In this document: positions 1 through 6,717 of the stretch, in pieces
Layout of the letters: every line of letters starts with the position of its first letter
Position numbering within the stretch: the first letter of the stretch is position 1
From: Peptoniphilus_E sp964345555
GTDB lineage: Bacteria; Bacillota; Clostridia; Tissierellales; Peptoniphilaceae
Assembly (NCBI GenBank): GCA_964345555.1
Contig: CAYFRD010000041.1
Span: 1-11,526 of the forward strand
Reading direction: 5' to 3'
DNA: 11,526 nucleotides
Notes under the pieces: model-generated
Database searches by the model: none
What the model saw: the letters and a program-made list of their open reading frames with translations, nothing else
Told to the model about the DNA's origin: nothing
Program-made: the position numbers and the translations under genes

Positions 1-475
1 TATATTTTACCTTAAGAGGAGGATTACTCATACACAAATTATTTCACAGTCTCATAATTTTGGATAAAATGAGAGATTACAAAGGAGCCGGCAAGATCAA
101 ATGGATTTTATCTATCATAGCAATGCTTCCCTTTATATTTTTGAGTGAAGGCGGAATCTATTTACTGCCTATAGCACTGGCGTGTTTTTCTTCTACAACG
201 ATGCGAAGAAGGTCAGCGTAGCTATTATCCTTTGGTCAATTGTTTTGCTTATAAATGCATTGCTTGAATACTCTACGGGTATGGCGGGCGATTCGCTGTA
301 TGTGCATTTGGCATATGCTAATGAATTTTTGATGGCTACATCGGTGCCATTCATCTTGGCATATAACGGTGAAAGGGGAGGAAGCGGTAAAAAATGGGAG
401 AAGAATCTGTTTTACATCTTTTATCCATTGCATTTAGCTATAATCTATATTATTAGGGGAATTTACTTTGTGTAG
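1..475 (+). pseudogene. TraX-family membrane protein, 3' part, frame broken near 180-182
   Basis: This looks like the C-terminal part of a TraX-family integral membrane protein; the gene runs in from the left edge. One frame is open from base 3 to a TAG at 219-221 and encodes a hydrophobic stretch ending GGIYLLPIALA. A second frame, open from about 182 to 475, carries on with FFFYNDAKKVSVAIILW and ends with FYIFYPLHLAIIYIIRG, a TraX-like ending in which the YPLH motif is typical. The two pieces join if one base has been lost around 180-182, restoring an LA-V-FFFY reading. Several membrane segments are visible. TraX was named for F-pilin acetylation, but chromosomal Bacillota members are mostly uncharacterised membrane proteins, so no function is assigned. 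It could be a decaying gene or a sequencing error; the codons remain protein-like on both sides of the break. The GTG at 182 is unlikely to be a real start because no ribosome binding site precedes it. Confidence 0.68.
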
Positions 476-548
476 TGGGCATAAAGGTCAAAGTACTTTG
501 CCATATAAATTTTTCTATCTATAGTTCATAAATACAAGATTTTATCTG

Positions 549-572
549 CCACCGTTTAATACGGTGGTTTTT
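549..572 (+). terminator. Rho-independent terminator downstream of the TraX-like gene
   Basis: A 7-bp stem, CCACCGT (549-555) with ACGGTGG (561-567), closes a 5-base loop and is followed by TTTTT (568-572). It lies about 75 bases after the TraX-like stop codon and fits intrinsic termination of that transcript. Confidence 0.75.
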
Positions 573-603
573 GTAGTGGTAGCGGATCATAACAACTGTT
601 ATT

Positions 604-650
604 AAAATAACCGGTACTCTTCAGATGTGATTTGCGGAACAGGTTATTTT
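604..650. repeat. Inverted repeat, 9-bp arms, possible second or bidirectional terminator
   Basis: AAAATAACC (604-612) is the exact reverse complement of GGTTATTTT (642-650), with 29 bases between. The run of T is inside the right arm rather than after it, so termination is only one possibility. I found no coding frame here. The rest of the 476-812 gap is A+T-rich and holds only the terminator at 549 and the promoter near 733. Confidence 0.35.
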
Positions 651-709
651 GTACATATGAATAAAGATTATTGAAAAGTGAAAGATTCAGTTAAATAGAG
701 ATAGAATAT

Positions 710-738
710 ACTGTAATAATAAAATTAAGTGATATAAT
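710..738 (+). promoter_or_regulatory. Candidate extended -10 promoter for the MATE gene
   Basis: A perfect TATAAT at 733-738 is preceded by TG one base upstream (TGATATAAT), which makes an extended -10 element. The -35 region, 17 bases upstream, is poor (ACTGTA, 710-715), as extended -10 promoters tolerate. The transcript would start near 745 and leave about 68 bases before the start codon at 813. Confidence 0.45.
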
Positions 739-812
739 GGCATATGTATTTTTATTGTGCAGAATTAAAATTAACGGAATAAATATTTATAAATAGAATG
801 GTGGTATTAGAG

Positions 813-2217
813 ATGTCAGATTCTGAAGAATTTATCAAAAATAAAGAAAATGAAAGTAAAGAAGAAAATAAACCTAAAAATGCACTTGCCACGGAAAAAA
901 TTCTCCACTTTGTTTTTTAAGCTGGCAATTCCGGCAGTGGTAGCTCAAGTTGTGAATATGCTATACAACATGGTGGATAGAATGTATATAGGCAGAATTG
1001 CGGAAATAGGTCCAATAGCTTTGACGGGCATAGGTGTAAGTATGCCTGTAATAGTTCTGATAACGGCCTTTGCAAATCTCATAGGGTCAGGAGGTGCACC
1101 CAGAGCGTCCATGGCATTGGGACGCGGAGAACATGAAAAGGGAGAAAAATTTTTAAATGTGGCAGTGAGTATAGCACTCATTGTGGGAATAATGATTCCG
1201 ATTATATTCTTTTTTATTTTAGAAGATTTTTTAATGGCGGTGGGTGCCAGCGAGGGCAGTTTGCCCTATGCTTTGGCATATATAAAGATATATCTTTTGG
1301 GGACACCTGCGGTGATGTTTTCAATTGGGATCAATATGTTCATTTCAGCACAGGGTAAGGCAGCCGTAGCCATGAAGATCACATTAATAGGCGCCATATG
1401 CAATATAGTTTTGGATCCTATATTTATTTTTGTATTTAAAATGGGAGTTCAGGGAGCTGCGGTGGCCACGATTATTTCACAATACATCTCTGCTGTTTGG
1501 GTGTTTTTATTTCTATATAAAAAGGGAGAGCTGCGAATTCGCCTCGATAAATTCGGACTGCAATCGGCATATGCAGGCAGTATTATAGCCTTGGGCTTAG
1601 CTCCTTTTATCATGACATCCACTGAAAGCATTTTGCAGATAACTTTTAATCGTTCTTTGCTGAAATACGGAGGCGATTTAGCCGTAGGAACAATGTCCAT
1701 AAACGGATTGATATTTCAAATGGTATTTTTACCATTGAGCGGTTTTTCGCAAGGGACGACGGCGATTACCAGTTATAATTATGGTGCGAGGAATAAGTCA
1801 AGAGTTAAGAAAAACATCAGTCTGCTGGTTAAAGTATCGCTGTTATATAGCTTGACGGCAGTTCTATTACTGCAATTGTTTCCGGGATTCTTCGTATCGC
1901 TATTTACAAATGATGCAATATTAAAGGAAGCTACGGTACAGACTCTGCACATTTACACAGCGGGTATTTCCCTTCTTGGAATTCAAATATCCTGTCAACA
2001 GAGTTTTATAGCCTTCGGTCAGGCGAAAATCAGCGCCATGATGGCTCTCTTCAGAAAGATAATACTTTTAATTCCTCTAATCTATATTTTGCCGATGTTT
2101 TTTGAAAACAAGGTATTTGCAGTATATGCTGCTGAACCCATTGCCGATATTGCTGCAGCTGTAGTAACGGGACTGAGTTTTCTATTTTTTGTACGTAGAG
2201 AACTTAGAGAAATGTAG
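813..2217 (+). CDS. MATE-family multidrug/cation efflux protein (apparent frameshift at the A6 run 895-900)
   Basis: A multi-spanning inner-membrane antiporter of the MATE family, expected to expel cationic drugs or metabolites using a Na+ or H+ gradient. The main frame (850-2217) shows the family N-terminal signature FFKLAIPAVVAQVVNMLYN and MVDRMYIGRI, then about twelve hydrophobic segments in two MatE halves; the second half includes the FSQGTTAITSYNYGARN stretch. I place the start at ATG 813, which has GGTGG at 800-804. In that frame the sequence reads MSDSEEFIKNK and later KNALATEK, a typical polar MATE leader ending in an L-x-T-E motif, and then stops at about 920. Reading the A6 at 895-900 as A5 joins it directly to FSTLFFKLAIP in the main frame, giving about 467 residues. 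The alternative start, ATG 850, has no ribosome binding site and yields a lysine-rich, unfamiliar N-terminus (MKVKKKINLKMHLPRKK). The substrate cannot be inferred. The gene is monocistronic, between the upstream terminator and the pyr promoter. Confidence 0.85.
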
Positions 2218-2270
2218 TTTGATCTTTGTAAAAATTTTTTTAAAATTAAATATTATATTAATAATTTTAA

Positions 2271-2299
2271 TTGACTTTACTTTATCCTTGGAGTATCAT
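2271..2299 (+). promoter_or_regulatory. Sigma-A type promoter of the pyr operon
   Basis: TTGACT (2271-2276), a spacer of exactly 17 bases and TATCAT (2294-2299) make a near-consensus vegetative promoter. It is preceded by an almost pure A/T stretch (about 2229-2270) that could act as an UP element. Transcription should start near 2305-2306. It is the best promoter in the window and the only clear one serving pyrB-pyrI-pyrK-pyrD. No good terminator separates it from the MATE gene. Confidence 0.8.
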
Positions 2300-2304
2300 T
2301 ATTC

Positions 2305-2399
2305 GAGAAGAAATTACTTTTAATTTAGTGCGGGACGCTAAAAAGGTAATATAGGGAAACTATATACTTGTCCCTCCTGCACATATACAAGGAGGAAAT
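2305..2399 (+). promoter_or_regulatory. Structured pyrB leader with alternative hairpins and a sequestrable Shine-Dalgarno
   Basis: The untranslated leader can fold in two incompatible ways. In fold A, GUGCGGGA (2328-2335) pairs with UCCUGCAC (2375-2382), an 8-bp stem with one G-U. This encloses a second hairpin, AUAUAG (2349-2354) with CUAUAU (2360-2365), extended by about 4 pairs past a bulged A, with a GGAAA loop. In fold B, CCUCCU (2373-2378) pairs with AGGAGG (2390-2395), which is the pyrB ribosome binding site. Six bases (2373-2378) are shared or blocked between the two folds, as expected of a translational switch. I do not see the PyrR-binding consensus (a hairpin loop containing GAGAGG-like sequence), nor a U-tract terminator. 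The pairing is seen in the sequence; regulation, and by what ligand or protein, is inferred. Confidence 0.5.
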
Positions 2400-3314
2400 A
2401 TGTTAAGACATTTAATTGAACCCAGTGATTTTAGTAAAGACGATTATGAGATTTTATTTAGACTTGCCGATAATATTGTTGACAATCCCGAGAAATACGG
2501 AAGTGTTTGCAATGGTAAATTATTGGCGAGTCTTTTTTTTGAACCTTCTACTAGAACAAGGCTTTCCTTTGAGTCTGCCATGTACAGATTGGGCGGAAAT
2601 GTAGTCGGTTTTGCAGATGCCATGTCATCTTCCACGGCAAAGGGAGAATCTCTCACAGATACTTTGAGAACTGTTGAAAACTATGCGGACATAGCTGCAA
2701 TGAGACATCCAAAGGAGGGGGCGGCACTTCTTTGCTCAAAAAAAATGACCACCATGCCGATTATAAATGCAGGTGACGGAGGACATCAACATCCGACACA
2801 GACACTCACAGACCTGATGACCATCAGACATTACAAGGGAGAATTTGAAGGATTGAAGATTGGGCTTTGCGGCGATTTAAAATTCGGAAGGACTATTCAC
2901 TCGCTTATGAGACAGATGTCGAGATACGACGGAGTTGAATTCGTATTTATTTCTCCTGAGGAACTGAAAATGCCCAGACAATTTAAGAATGAAATAGATC
3001 CGTCGAGATATATCGAAACGCAAGATCTTAAAGAATCAATATCAGATCTTGATATACTCTATATGTCCAGAGTTCAAAGAGAGAGATTTGTATCTGAAGA
3101 AGAATATTTAAGACTTAAAGATTTCTTCATACTTGATAACGATAAGATGAAGTATGCGAAGAAGGACATGATAGTTTTGCACCCTCTTCCAAGGGTCAAT
3201 GAAATATCCGTGGAAGTGGATTACGATAAAAGAGCGGTTTATTTTGAACAGGCTAAATTCGGCATGTATATAAGAATGGCGCTTATAATGTTTTTACTTG
3301 GTATGGAGGGTTAA
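2400..3314 (+). CDS. pyrB: Aspartate carbamoyltransferase, catalytic subunit
   Basis: Catalyses carbamoyl phosphate + L-aspartate to N-carbamoyl-L-aspartate, the committed step of de novo pyrimidine synthesis, in the cytoplasm. At 304 residues it has the normal catalytic-chain length. Visible active-site motifs, in order: STRTR (50-54, carbamoyl-phosphate binding), AKGES with Lys81 (the lysine donated to the neighbouring subunit's site), MRHP (101-104), HPTQ (131-134), RVQRERF (224-230, aspartate side) and HPLPR (261-265). The start has an ideal AAGGAGG (2389-2395) five bases upstream. It is first in a four-gene operon; pyrI begins 3 bases after its stop, which supports assembly into the class B (PyrB6-PyrI6) holoenzyme found in enterobacteria and clostridia. 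An overlapping 62-residue frame in the same region is a shadow. Confidence 0.97.
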   Translation: MLRHLIEPSDFSKDDYEILFRLADNIVDNPEKYGSVCNGKLLASLFFEPSTRTRLSFESAMYRLGGNVVGFADAMSSSTAKGESLTDTLRTVENYADIAAMRHPKEGAALLCSKKMTTMPIINAGDGGHQHPTQTLTDLMTIRHYKGEFEGLKIGLCGDLKFGRTIHSLMRQMSRYDGVEFVFISPEELKMPRQFKNEIDPSRYIETQDLKESISDLDILYMSRVQRERFVSEEEYLRLKDFFILDNDKMKYAKKDMIVLHPLPRVNEISVEVDYDKRAVYFEQAKFGMYIRMALIMFLLGMEG

Positions 3315-3317
3315 AAG

Positions 3318-3749
3318 ATGATAAATGTTTCTAAAATAAAAAAAGGCATAGTACTTGATCATATTGAATGCGGCAGAGGACATGTTTTATACAATGCGTT
3401 AAAACTTGCTGAAGTGGAAGACCCCGTTGTCTTGATGCAAAATATAAATTCCACATCCATGGGAAAGAAAGATTTAATAAAAATCGAAACGGACTTTAAT
3501 CCGGATTTTACGGTTTTGGGACTTATTGCACCCCATACTACTGTGAACTTCATAGAAGACGGAAATAGGGTCAGAAAACTCAGATTGGAATTGCCTGAAA
3601 AAGTTGAAGGTATAATGAAGTGCGGTAATCCGAGGTGCATTTCAAATATTGAAAAAGTGGAATCACACAGATTCACATTGGTAAATGAAGAAACAAAGGA
3701 ATACAAATGCGAATACTGTGATTCCTTGACCACATATGAGGAAGAATGA
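3318..3749 (+). CDS. pyrI: Aspartate carbamoyltransferase, regulatory subunit
   Basis: Non-catalytic partner of PyrB. In this family the N-terminal domain binds CTP/UTP/ATP for allosteric control, and the C-terminal zinc domain docks onto the catalytic trimers. The 143-residue chain starts IKKGIVLDHIECGRG, the usual nucleotide-domain opening, and contains the NINSTSMGKKDLIKIE segment. The zinc site is complete: Cys102-x4-Cys107 and Cys131-x2-Cys134. GGAGGG at 3304-3309 lies 8 bases before the ATG, inside the end of pyrB. The stop overlaps the pyrK start. Its presence implies feedback control of the enzyme by end-product nucleotides, in addition to any control through the leader RNA. Confidence 0.96.
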   Translation: MINVSKIKKGIVLDHIECGRGHVLYNALKLAEVEDPVVLMQNINSTSMGKKDLIKIETDFNPDFTVLGLIAPHTTVNFIEDGNRVRKLRLELPEKVEGIMKCGNPRCISNIEKVESHRFTLVNEETKEYKCEYCDSLTTYEEE

Positions 3750-4450
3750 TGAGTAAGGTAATTTGGAATAAAGATATTGACGGGCATAATTTTTTGTTGA
3801 AAGTCGACAAAGAGGTTAATGCTCTGCCGGGACAGTTTTTTATGTTAAGAGCGTGGGATAAATATCCTACGCTTTCACGCCCCGTCAGCATTTATGACGT
3901 CCAAGATGACGGACTTATATTTTTAATAGAGAAAATAGGAGTCGGCACGGGCATACTTTCAAATTTACATCCGGGAGATGAAATAGAGGTATTCGGACCC
4001 TATGGTAACGGTTTTAAATATGAAAATATAGATGAAGTTTCGTTGATCGGAGGCGGTGTAGGTGCTGCTCCTTTTTATTATTTATCAAAAAAAATAAGAG
4101 AGTACAACAAAGATGCTGTAATAGATCTGTACTTGGGAGAACGAGAAGGTCAAAAACTGGAAAGTTGTTTTTCGGATTTAGATGTCAACTTCAAGTATAA
4201 AAAGGGTGGACTTATAACAGATATTCTAAACTATGACAGAAAACTCATATATACTTGCGGACCTGATGTCATGATGTATGCCATAAGAGATGAAGCTTTG
4301 AATAGAGGTATAGATATATACCTGTCCTTAGACAAGAGAATGGGCTGCGGATTGGGAGCATGCTTATCCTGTACTTGCAAGACCAAGCATGGAAGAGTTA
4401 GATCCTGTAAAGAAGGTCCTGTATTTAAAGGAAGTGATTTAATTGAATAG
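3746..4450 (+). CDS. pyrK: Dihydroorotate dehydrogenase B, electron transfer subunit (FAD, 2Fe-2S)
   Basis: Carries electrons from the FMN of PyrD to NAD+ through FAD and a 2Fe-2S cluster, so dihydroorotate oxidation is coupled to NAD+ rather than quinone. In 234 residues there is a ferredoxin-reductase-like FAD domain with RPVSIYD (45-51; Arg45 and Ser48 in the flavin motif), a nucleotide-binding GGGVGAAP (102-109), a CGPD motif (171-174) and a C-terminal cluster-binding loop with Cys201, Cys206, Cys209 and Cys221 (C-x4-C-x2-C-x11-C). It is slightly shorter than the roughly 255 residues usual in Bacillus. Two adjacent ATGs are possible: 3746 overlaps the pyrI stop by 4 bases, while 3749 shares one base and sits better spaced from GAGG at 3738-3741. 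Translational coupling to pyrI is likely. The 3' end overlaps pyrD by 8 bases. Confidence 0.95.
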   Translation: MMSKVIWNKDIDGHNFLLKVDKEVNALPGQFFMLRAWDKYPTLSRPVSIYDVQDDGLIFLIEKIGVGTGILSNLHPGDEIEVFGPYGNGFKYENIDEVSLIGGGVGAAPFYYLSKKIREYNKDAVIDLYLGEREGQKLESCFSDLDVNFKYKKGGLITDILNYDRKLIYTCGPDVMMYAIRDEALNRGIDIYLSLDKRMGCGLGACLSCTCKTKHGRVRSCKEGPVFKGSDLIE

Positions 4451-5345
4451 ACTTAAAACAAATGTGCTGGGAACGCAGTTCAAGAATCCTATAATTGCAG
4501 CTTCGGGGACTTACGGTTTCGGCGAAGAATATAAAAATTATTACGATCCGTCAATATTGGGAGGAATTTCTTCCAAGGGATTGACATTAAACGCAAAGCC
4601 GGGCAATGACGGCGTTAGAATTTGGGAAACGCCCAGCGGTATTTTAAATTCCATAGGATTGGAAAATCCCGGAGTTGAATATTTTTGCAAAAATATATTG
4701 GAAAGTATGAATGAATTGGGTACAAATATTTTGGTGAATCTCGGAGGAAACACCATCGATGAATATTTGAGGGCGGCGGAAATGCTCAATGGCTATGATT
4801 TTTTCGCCATTGAACTCAATATTTCCTGTCCTAATGTAAAAGAGGGCGGAATGGCATTCGGAATTGAAGCGGAAACCTCTGCGGAAGTCACATCAAAAGT
4901 AAGAAGCGTGACGGATAAAAAACTCATAGTCAAGCTTTCACCCAATGCCAGAGATATAGTGGAAAATGCAAAAGCTGTGGAAGAAGCCGGAGCAGATGGA
5001 TTATCTCTTGTCAATACATTTCTGGGAATGGCGGTGGATTTAAAGACGGGTAAACCTGCCTTTGAAAATGTATATGCCGGACTTTCAGGACCCGCAATTA
5101 AACCAATAGCCTTGAGAATGGTGCATCAGGTTTGCAAAAATGTAAACATTCCAGTAATAGGAATGGGCGGAATCACTACAGGCACCGACGTTATAGAATT
5201 CATTATGGCAGGAGCAAGTTTGGTGGAAGTAGGAACAGCCAACTTCATGAATCCCATGGCTATGAAGAACATCATCCATGAAGCGGAAGAATATCTGCGA
5301 ATTAAAGACACTACAATAGGTGAAATCTGGAGAACTTTAATTTAA
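4443..5345 (+). CDS. pyrD: Dihydroorotate dehydrogenase B (NAD+), catalytic subunit, class 1B
   Basis: Oxidises dihydroorotate to orotate using FMN; works as a PyrD2-PyrK2 complex in the cytoplasm. The 300-residue barrel protein shows ASGTYGFG (20-27), SSKGLT (43-48, FMN/substrate lysine 46), NSIGLENPG (69-77), the class 1 catalytic Cys129 in ELNISCPN (124-131; a cysteine base marks class 1, serine marks class 2), Lys164 in VKLSPN, Asn191 in LVNT, and the phosphate-binding GMGGITTGTD (240-249) with GTAN (264-267). The start is a TTG at 4443. It is the first possible start after an in-frame TAA at 4440, with AAAGGAAG at 4427-4434, and it overlaps pyrK by 8 bases, typical of coupled subunits. 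No convincing terminator follows. Confidence 0.96.
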   Translation: MNRLKTNVLGTQFKNPIIAASGTYGFGEEYKNYYDPSILGGISSKGLTLNAKPGNDGVRIWETPSGILNSIGLENPGVEYFCKNILESMNELGTNILVNLGGNTIDEYLRAAEMLNGYDFFAIELNISCPNVKEGGMAFGIEAETSAEVTSKVRSVTDKKLIVKLSPNARDIVENAKAVEEAGADGLSLVNTFLGMAVDLKTGKPAFENVYAGLSGPAIKPIALRMVHQVCKNVNIPVIGMGGITTGTDVIEFIMAGASLVEVGTANFMNPMAMKNIIHEAEEYLRIKDTTIGEIWRTLI

Positions 5346-5349
5346 TCTT

Positions 5350-5390
5350 ATCATTTTGTACTTTATAAAAGTCATAAAGTGATGTATAAT
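5350..5390 (+). promoter_or_regulatory. Candidate whiA promoter overlapped by a nested inverted repeat
   Basis: TATAAT at 5385-5390 is a consensus -10, with a weak -35 (TTTATA, 5362-5367) 17 bases upstream. Directly abutting it is a nested palindrome: outer arms ATCATTTT (5350-5357) and AAAGTGAT (5376-5383), 8 pairs with one G-T; inner arms ACTTT (5360-5364) and AAAGT (5368-5372). The repeat covers the -35 and spacer region, so it could be an operator. Equally it could be an A+T-rich transcription end signal for pyrD, although no T-run follows it. Confidence 0.4.
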
Positions 5391-5441
5391 AAAATTGCAT
5401 CAAAGTATTTACCATAGATCAGAGCAAAGAAGGTTAGGATT

Positions 5442-6389
5442 TTGAGTTTTTCATCACTTGTAAAGGCTGAGCTTGCAAAGACCCGGGTTGAGGGGAATTG
5501 TGACGTCATAGCAGAAATAGCGGGGTTTGTACCAATGTGCGGTTCTTTAAAATTTACCGGTGATGGAATGATACTTGGCTTTAATACAGAGAGTGCACCG
5601 GTTGCAAGGAGGTTGTTCACTTTTTTGAAGAGATATTATTCCGACGAAGTGAACGTGAAGTTTTCCAGATCCAAGCAACTTAAAAAGAACAACATATATT
5701 CCATAGTGCTTGAAAATGAAAGTGAAACCAAAATGTTGCTTGACGACATAGACTATCTGAGAGGTGCAAACGTATTTATGCCGAATTATGCACCTGATAA
5801 GATATTGAAAGATACCTGTTGCAAAAAATCCTATGTCCGAGGAAGCTTCCTAGGGGCAGGATCAGTTTCCGATCCCAAGAAGTACTACCATCTTGAGTTT
5901 GTGTGCAACAATGAAACACACAGTAAATTTTTAAGTGAGATAATAAACGGTTTCGGATTTAAATCAAAAATTATAATCCGAAAGGAAAATTACATAGTGT
6001 ATTTAAAAGAAGCTGAACAGATTTCCGATCTGCTCAGTCTTATGGGGGCACATAAATCCACCCTTGAATTTGAAAATATAAGAGTTTTCAAAGACGTCAA
6101 CAATCAGGTAAACAGAATTGTAAATCTGGAAAATGCCAATTTAAACAAGATCGTAGACACACGCATAAGACAACTGAGGGATATAAAATATATAGATGAA
6201 CACTTGGGAATCCATAAATTACCCAAAAATTTGCAGGAAATTGCTTTGCTTCGAATGAAGGATGAATCACTGAGTCTTAAAGAACTTGGGACGAAGCTTA
6301 ATCCGCCCATCGGTAAGTCGGGCGTAAATCACAGATTTGCAAAAATTAAAGAAATTGCTGATAAATTAAGGAGTGAAACACATGGTTGA
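5442..6389 (+). CDS. whiA: DNA-binding protein WhiA
   Basis: WhiA is a conserved DNA-binding protein of Gram-positive bacteria: a transcription regulator of sporulation septation in Streptomyces, and linked to cell division and chromosome segregation in Bacillus. The 315-residue product has the N-terminal WhiA domain (MSFSSLVKAELAKT onwards), a degenerate LAGLIDADG endonuclease-like core with YVRGSFLGAGSV (131-142) but without evident nuclease acidic residues, the conserved NQVNRIVNLENANLNK (221-236), and a C-terminal helix-turn-helix (about 262-310) with LSLKELGTKLNPPIGKSGVNH. The TTG start at 5442 is supported by GAAGG at 5429-5433. The 3' end overlaps the HPr gene by 8 bases. Usually rapZ and yvcK precede whiA; here pyrD does, with a 96-base gap. 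Confidence 0.96.
   Translation: MSFSSLVKAELAKTRVEGNCDVIAEIAGFVPMCGSLKFTGDGMILGFNTESAPVARRLFTFLKRYYSDEVNVKFSRSKQLKKNNIYSIVLENESETKMLLDDIDYLRGANVFMPNYAPDKILKDTCCKKSYVRGSFLGAGSVSDPKKYYHLEFVCNNETHSKFLSEIINGFGFKSKIIIRKENYIVYLKEAEQISDLLSLMGAHKSTLEFENIRVFKDVNNQVNRIVNLENANLNKIVDTRIRQLRDIKYIDEHLGIHKLPKNLQEIALLRMKDESLSLKELGTKLNPPIGKSGVNHRFAKIKEIADKLRSETHG
6368..6373 (+). promoter_or_regulatory. Ribosome binding site that fixes the HPr start at 6382
   Basis: AAGGAG at 6368-6373, inside the whiA coding sequence, lies 8 bases before the ATG at 6382. The in-frame GTG at 6373 overlaps this site and cannot use it, so it should not be taken as the start. Confidence 0.85.
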
Positions 6390-6645
6390 GAAGACAATTA
6401 CATTAAAGAATGAAGATGGATTACATGCTAGAGCGGCAGCTCTGTTTGTGAGATCGGCAAATAGATTTCATTCAGAAATTACGATTACCGCTCATGAAGA
6501 AAGCGTTAATGGTAAAAGCATCATCGGCATTATGTCTCTTGGCGCAAAGAACAACGAAGAAATCAGCATAAGAGCTCATGGCTCAGATGAAACTGAAGCA
6601 ATTGACAAATTGATCTCGTTGGTAGAAAATAATTTTATAGAATAA
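6382..6645 (+). CDS. HPr-family phosphocarrier protein
   Basis: A small phosphocarrier of the PTS type, 87 residues from the ATG at 6382. Counting from there, the phosphorylation sites fall exactly at the classical numbers: His15 in GLHARAA (phosphorylated by enzyme I from PEP) and Ser46 in NGKSIIGIMSLG (the HPr kinase/phosphorylase site of Gram-positive bacteria). This supports that start over the GTG at 6373. Residue 18, almost always proline after His15-Ala-Arg, is alanine here. Linkage to whiA is common in Clostridia, so the protein may serve as a regulatory HPr/Crh-like carrier as well as, or instead of, sugar uptake; the window has no other PTS gene. It overlaps the whiA stop by 8 bases, suggesting coupled translation. 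Confidence 0.92.
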   Translation: MVEKTITLKNEDGLHARAAALFVRSANRFHSEITITAHEESVNGKSIIGIMSLGAKNNEEISIRAHGSDETEAIDKLISLVENNFIE

Positions 6646-6650
6646 ACATC

Positions 6651-6684
6651 AAAGAGTTTTAATTTTATTAAAGCTCTTTCTTTA
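6651..6684 (+). terminator. Terminator-like hairpin after HPr
   Basis: AAAGAGTTTTAA (6651-6662) pairs with TTAAAGCTCTTT (6668-6679) over 12 positions, including one T-G, with a 5-base TTTTA loop, and is followed by CTTTAT. The stem is long but A+T-rich and the U-tract is short, so termination is probably partial. dnaE starts 33 bases further on and may be reached by read-through. Confidence 0.5.
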
Positions 6685-6717
6685 TATGAGTTTAAATGTT
6701 TTGACAAGGATGATATT

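Noticed and set aside
850..920. ATG at 850 as the start of the MATE gene
   Set aside because: There is no ribosome binding site, and the encoded N-terminus is unlike the family, whereas the frame from 813 carries a MATE-like leader.
2229..2270. A/T-only inverted repeat after the MATE gene as a terminator
   Set aside because: It has no G/C pairs and imperfect arms; it is better read as an UP element or plain A+T-rich spacer.
2305..2399. Known riboswitch or PyrR-type attenuator in the pyrB leader
   Set aside because: I could not match the PyrR loop consensus, guanidine/PRPP (ykkC), THF or preQ1 patterns by eye, and there is no U-tract terminator. It is kept as an unclassified structure.
3359..3787. 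142-residue minus-strand frame across pyrI
   Set aside because: It is a shadow of pyrI; the plus-strand protein has all family motifs.
6373..6381. GTG at 6373 as the HPr start
   Set aside because: It lies on the Shine-Dalgarno sequence itself. ATG 6382 is correctly spaced and gives His15/Ser46 numbering.
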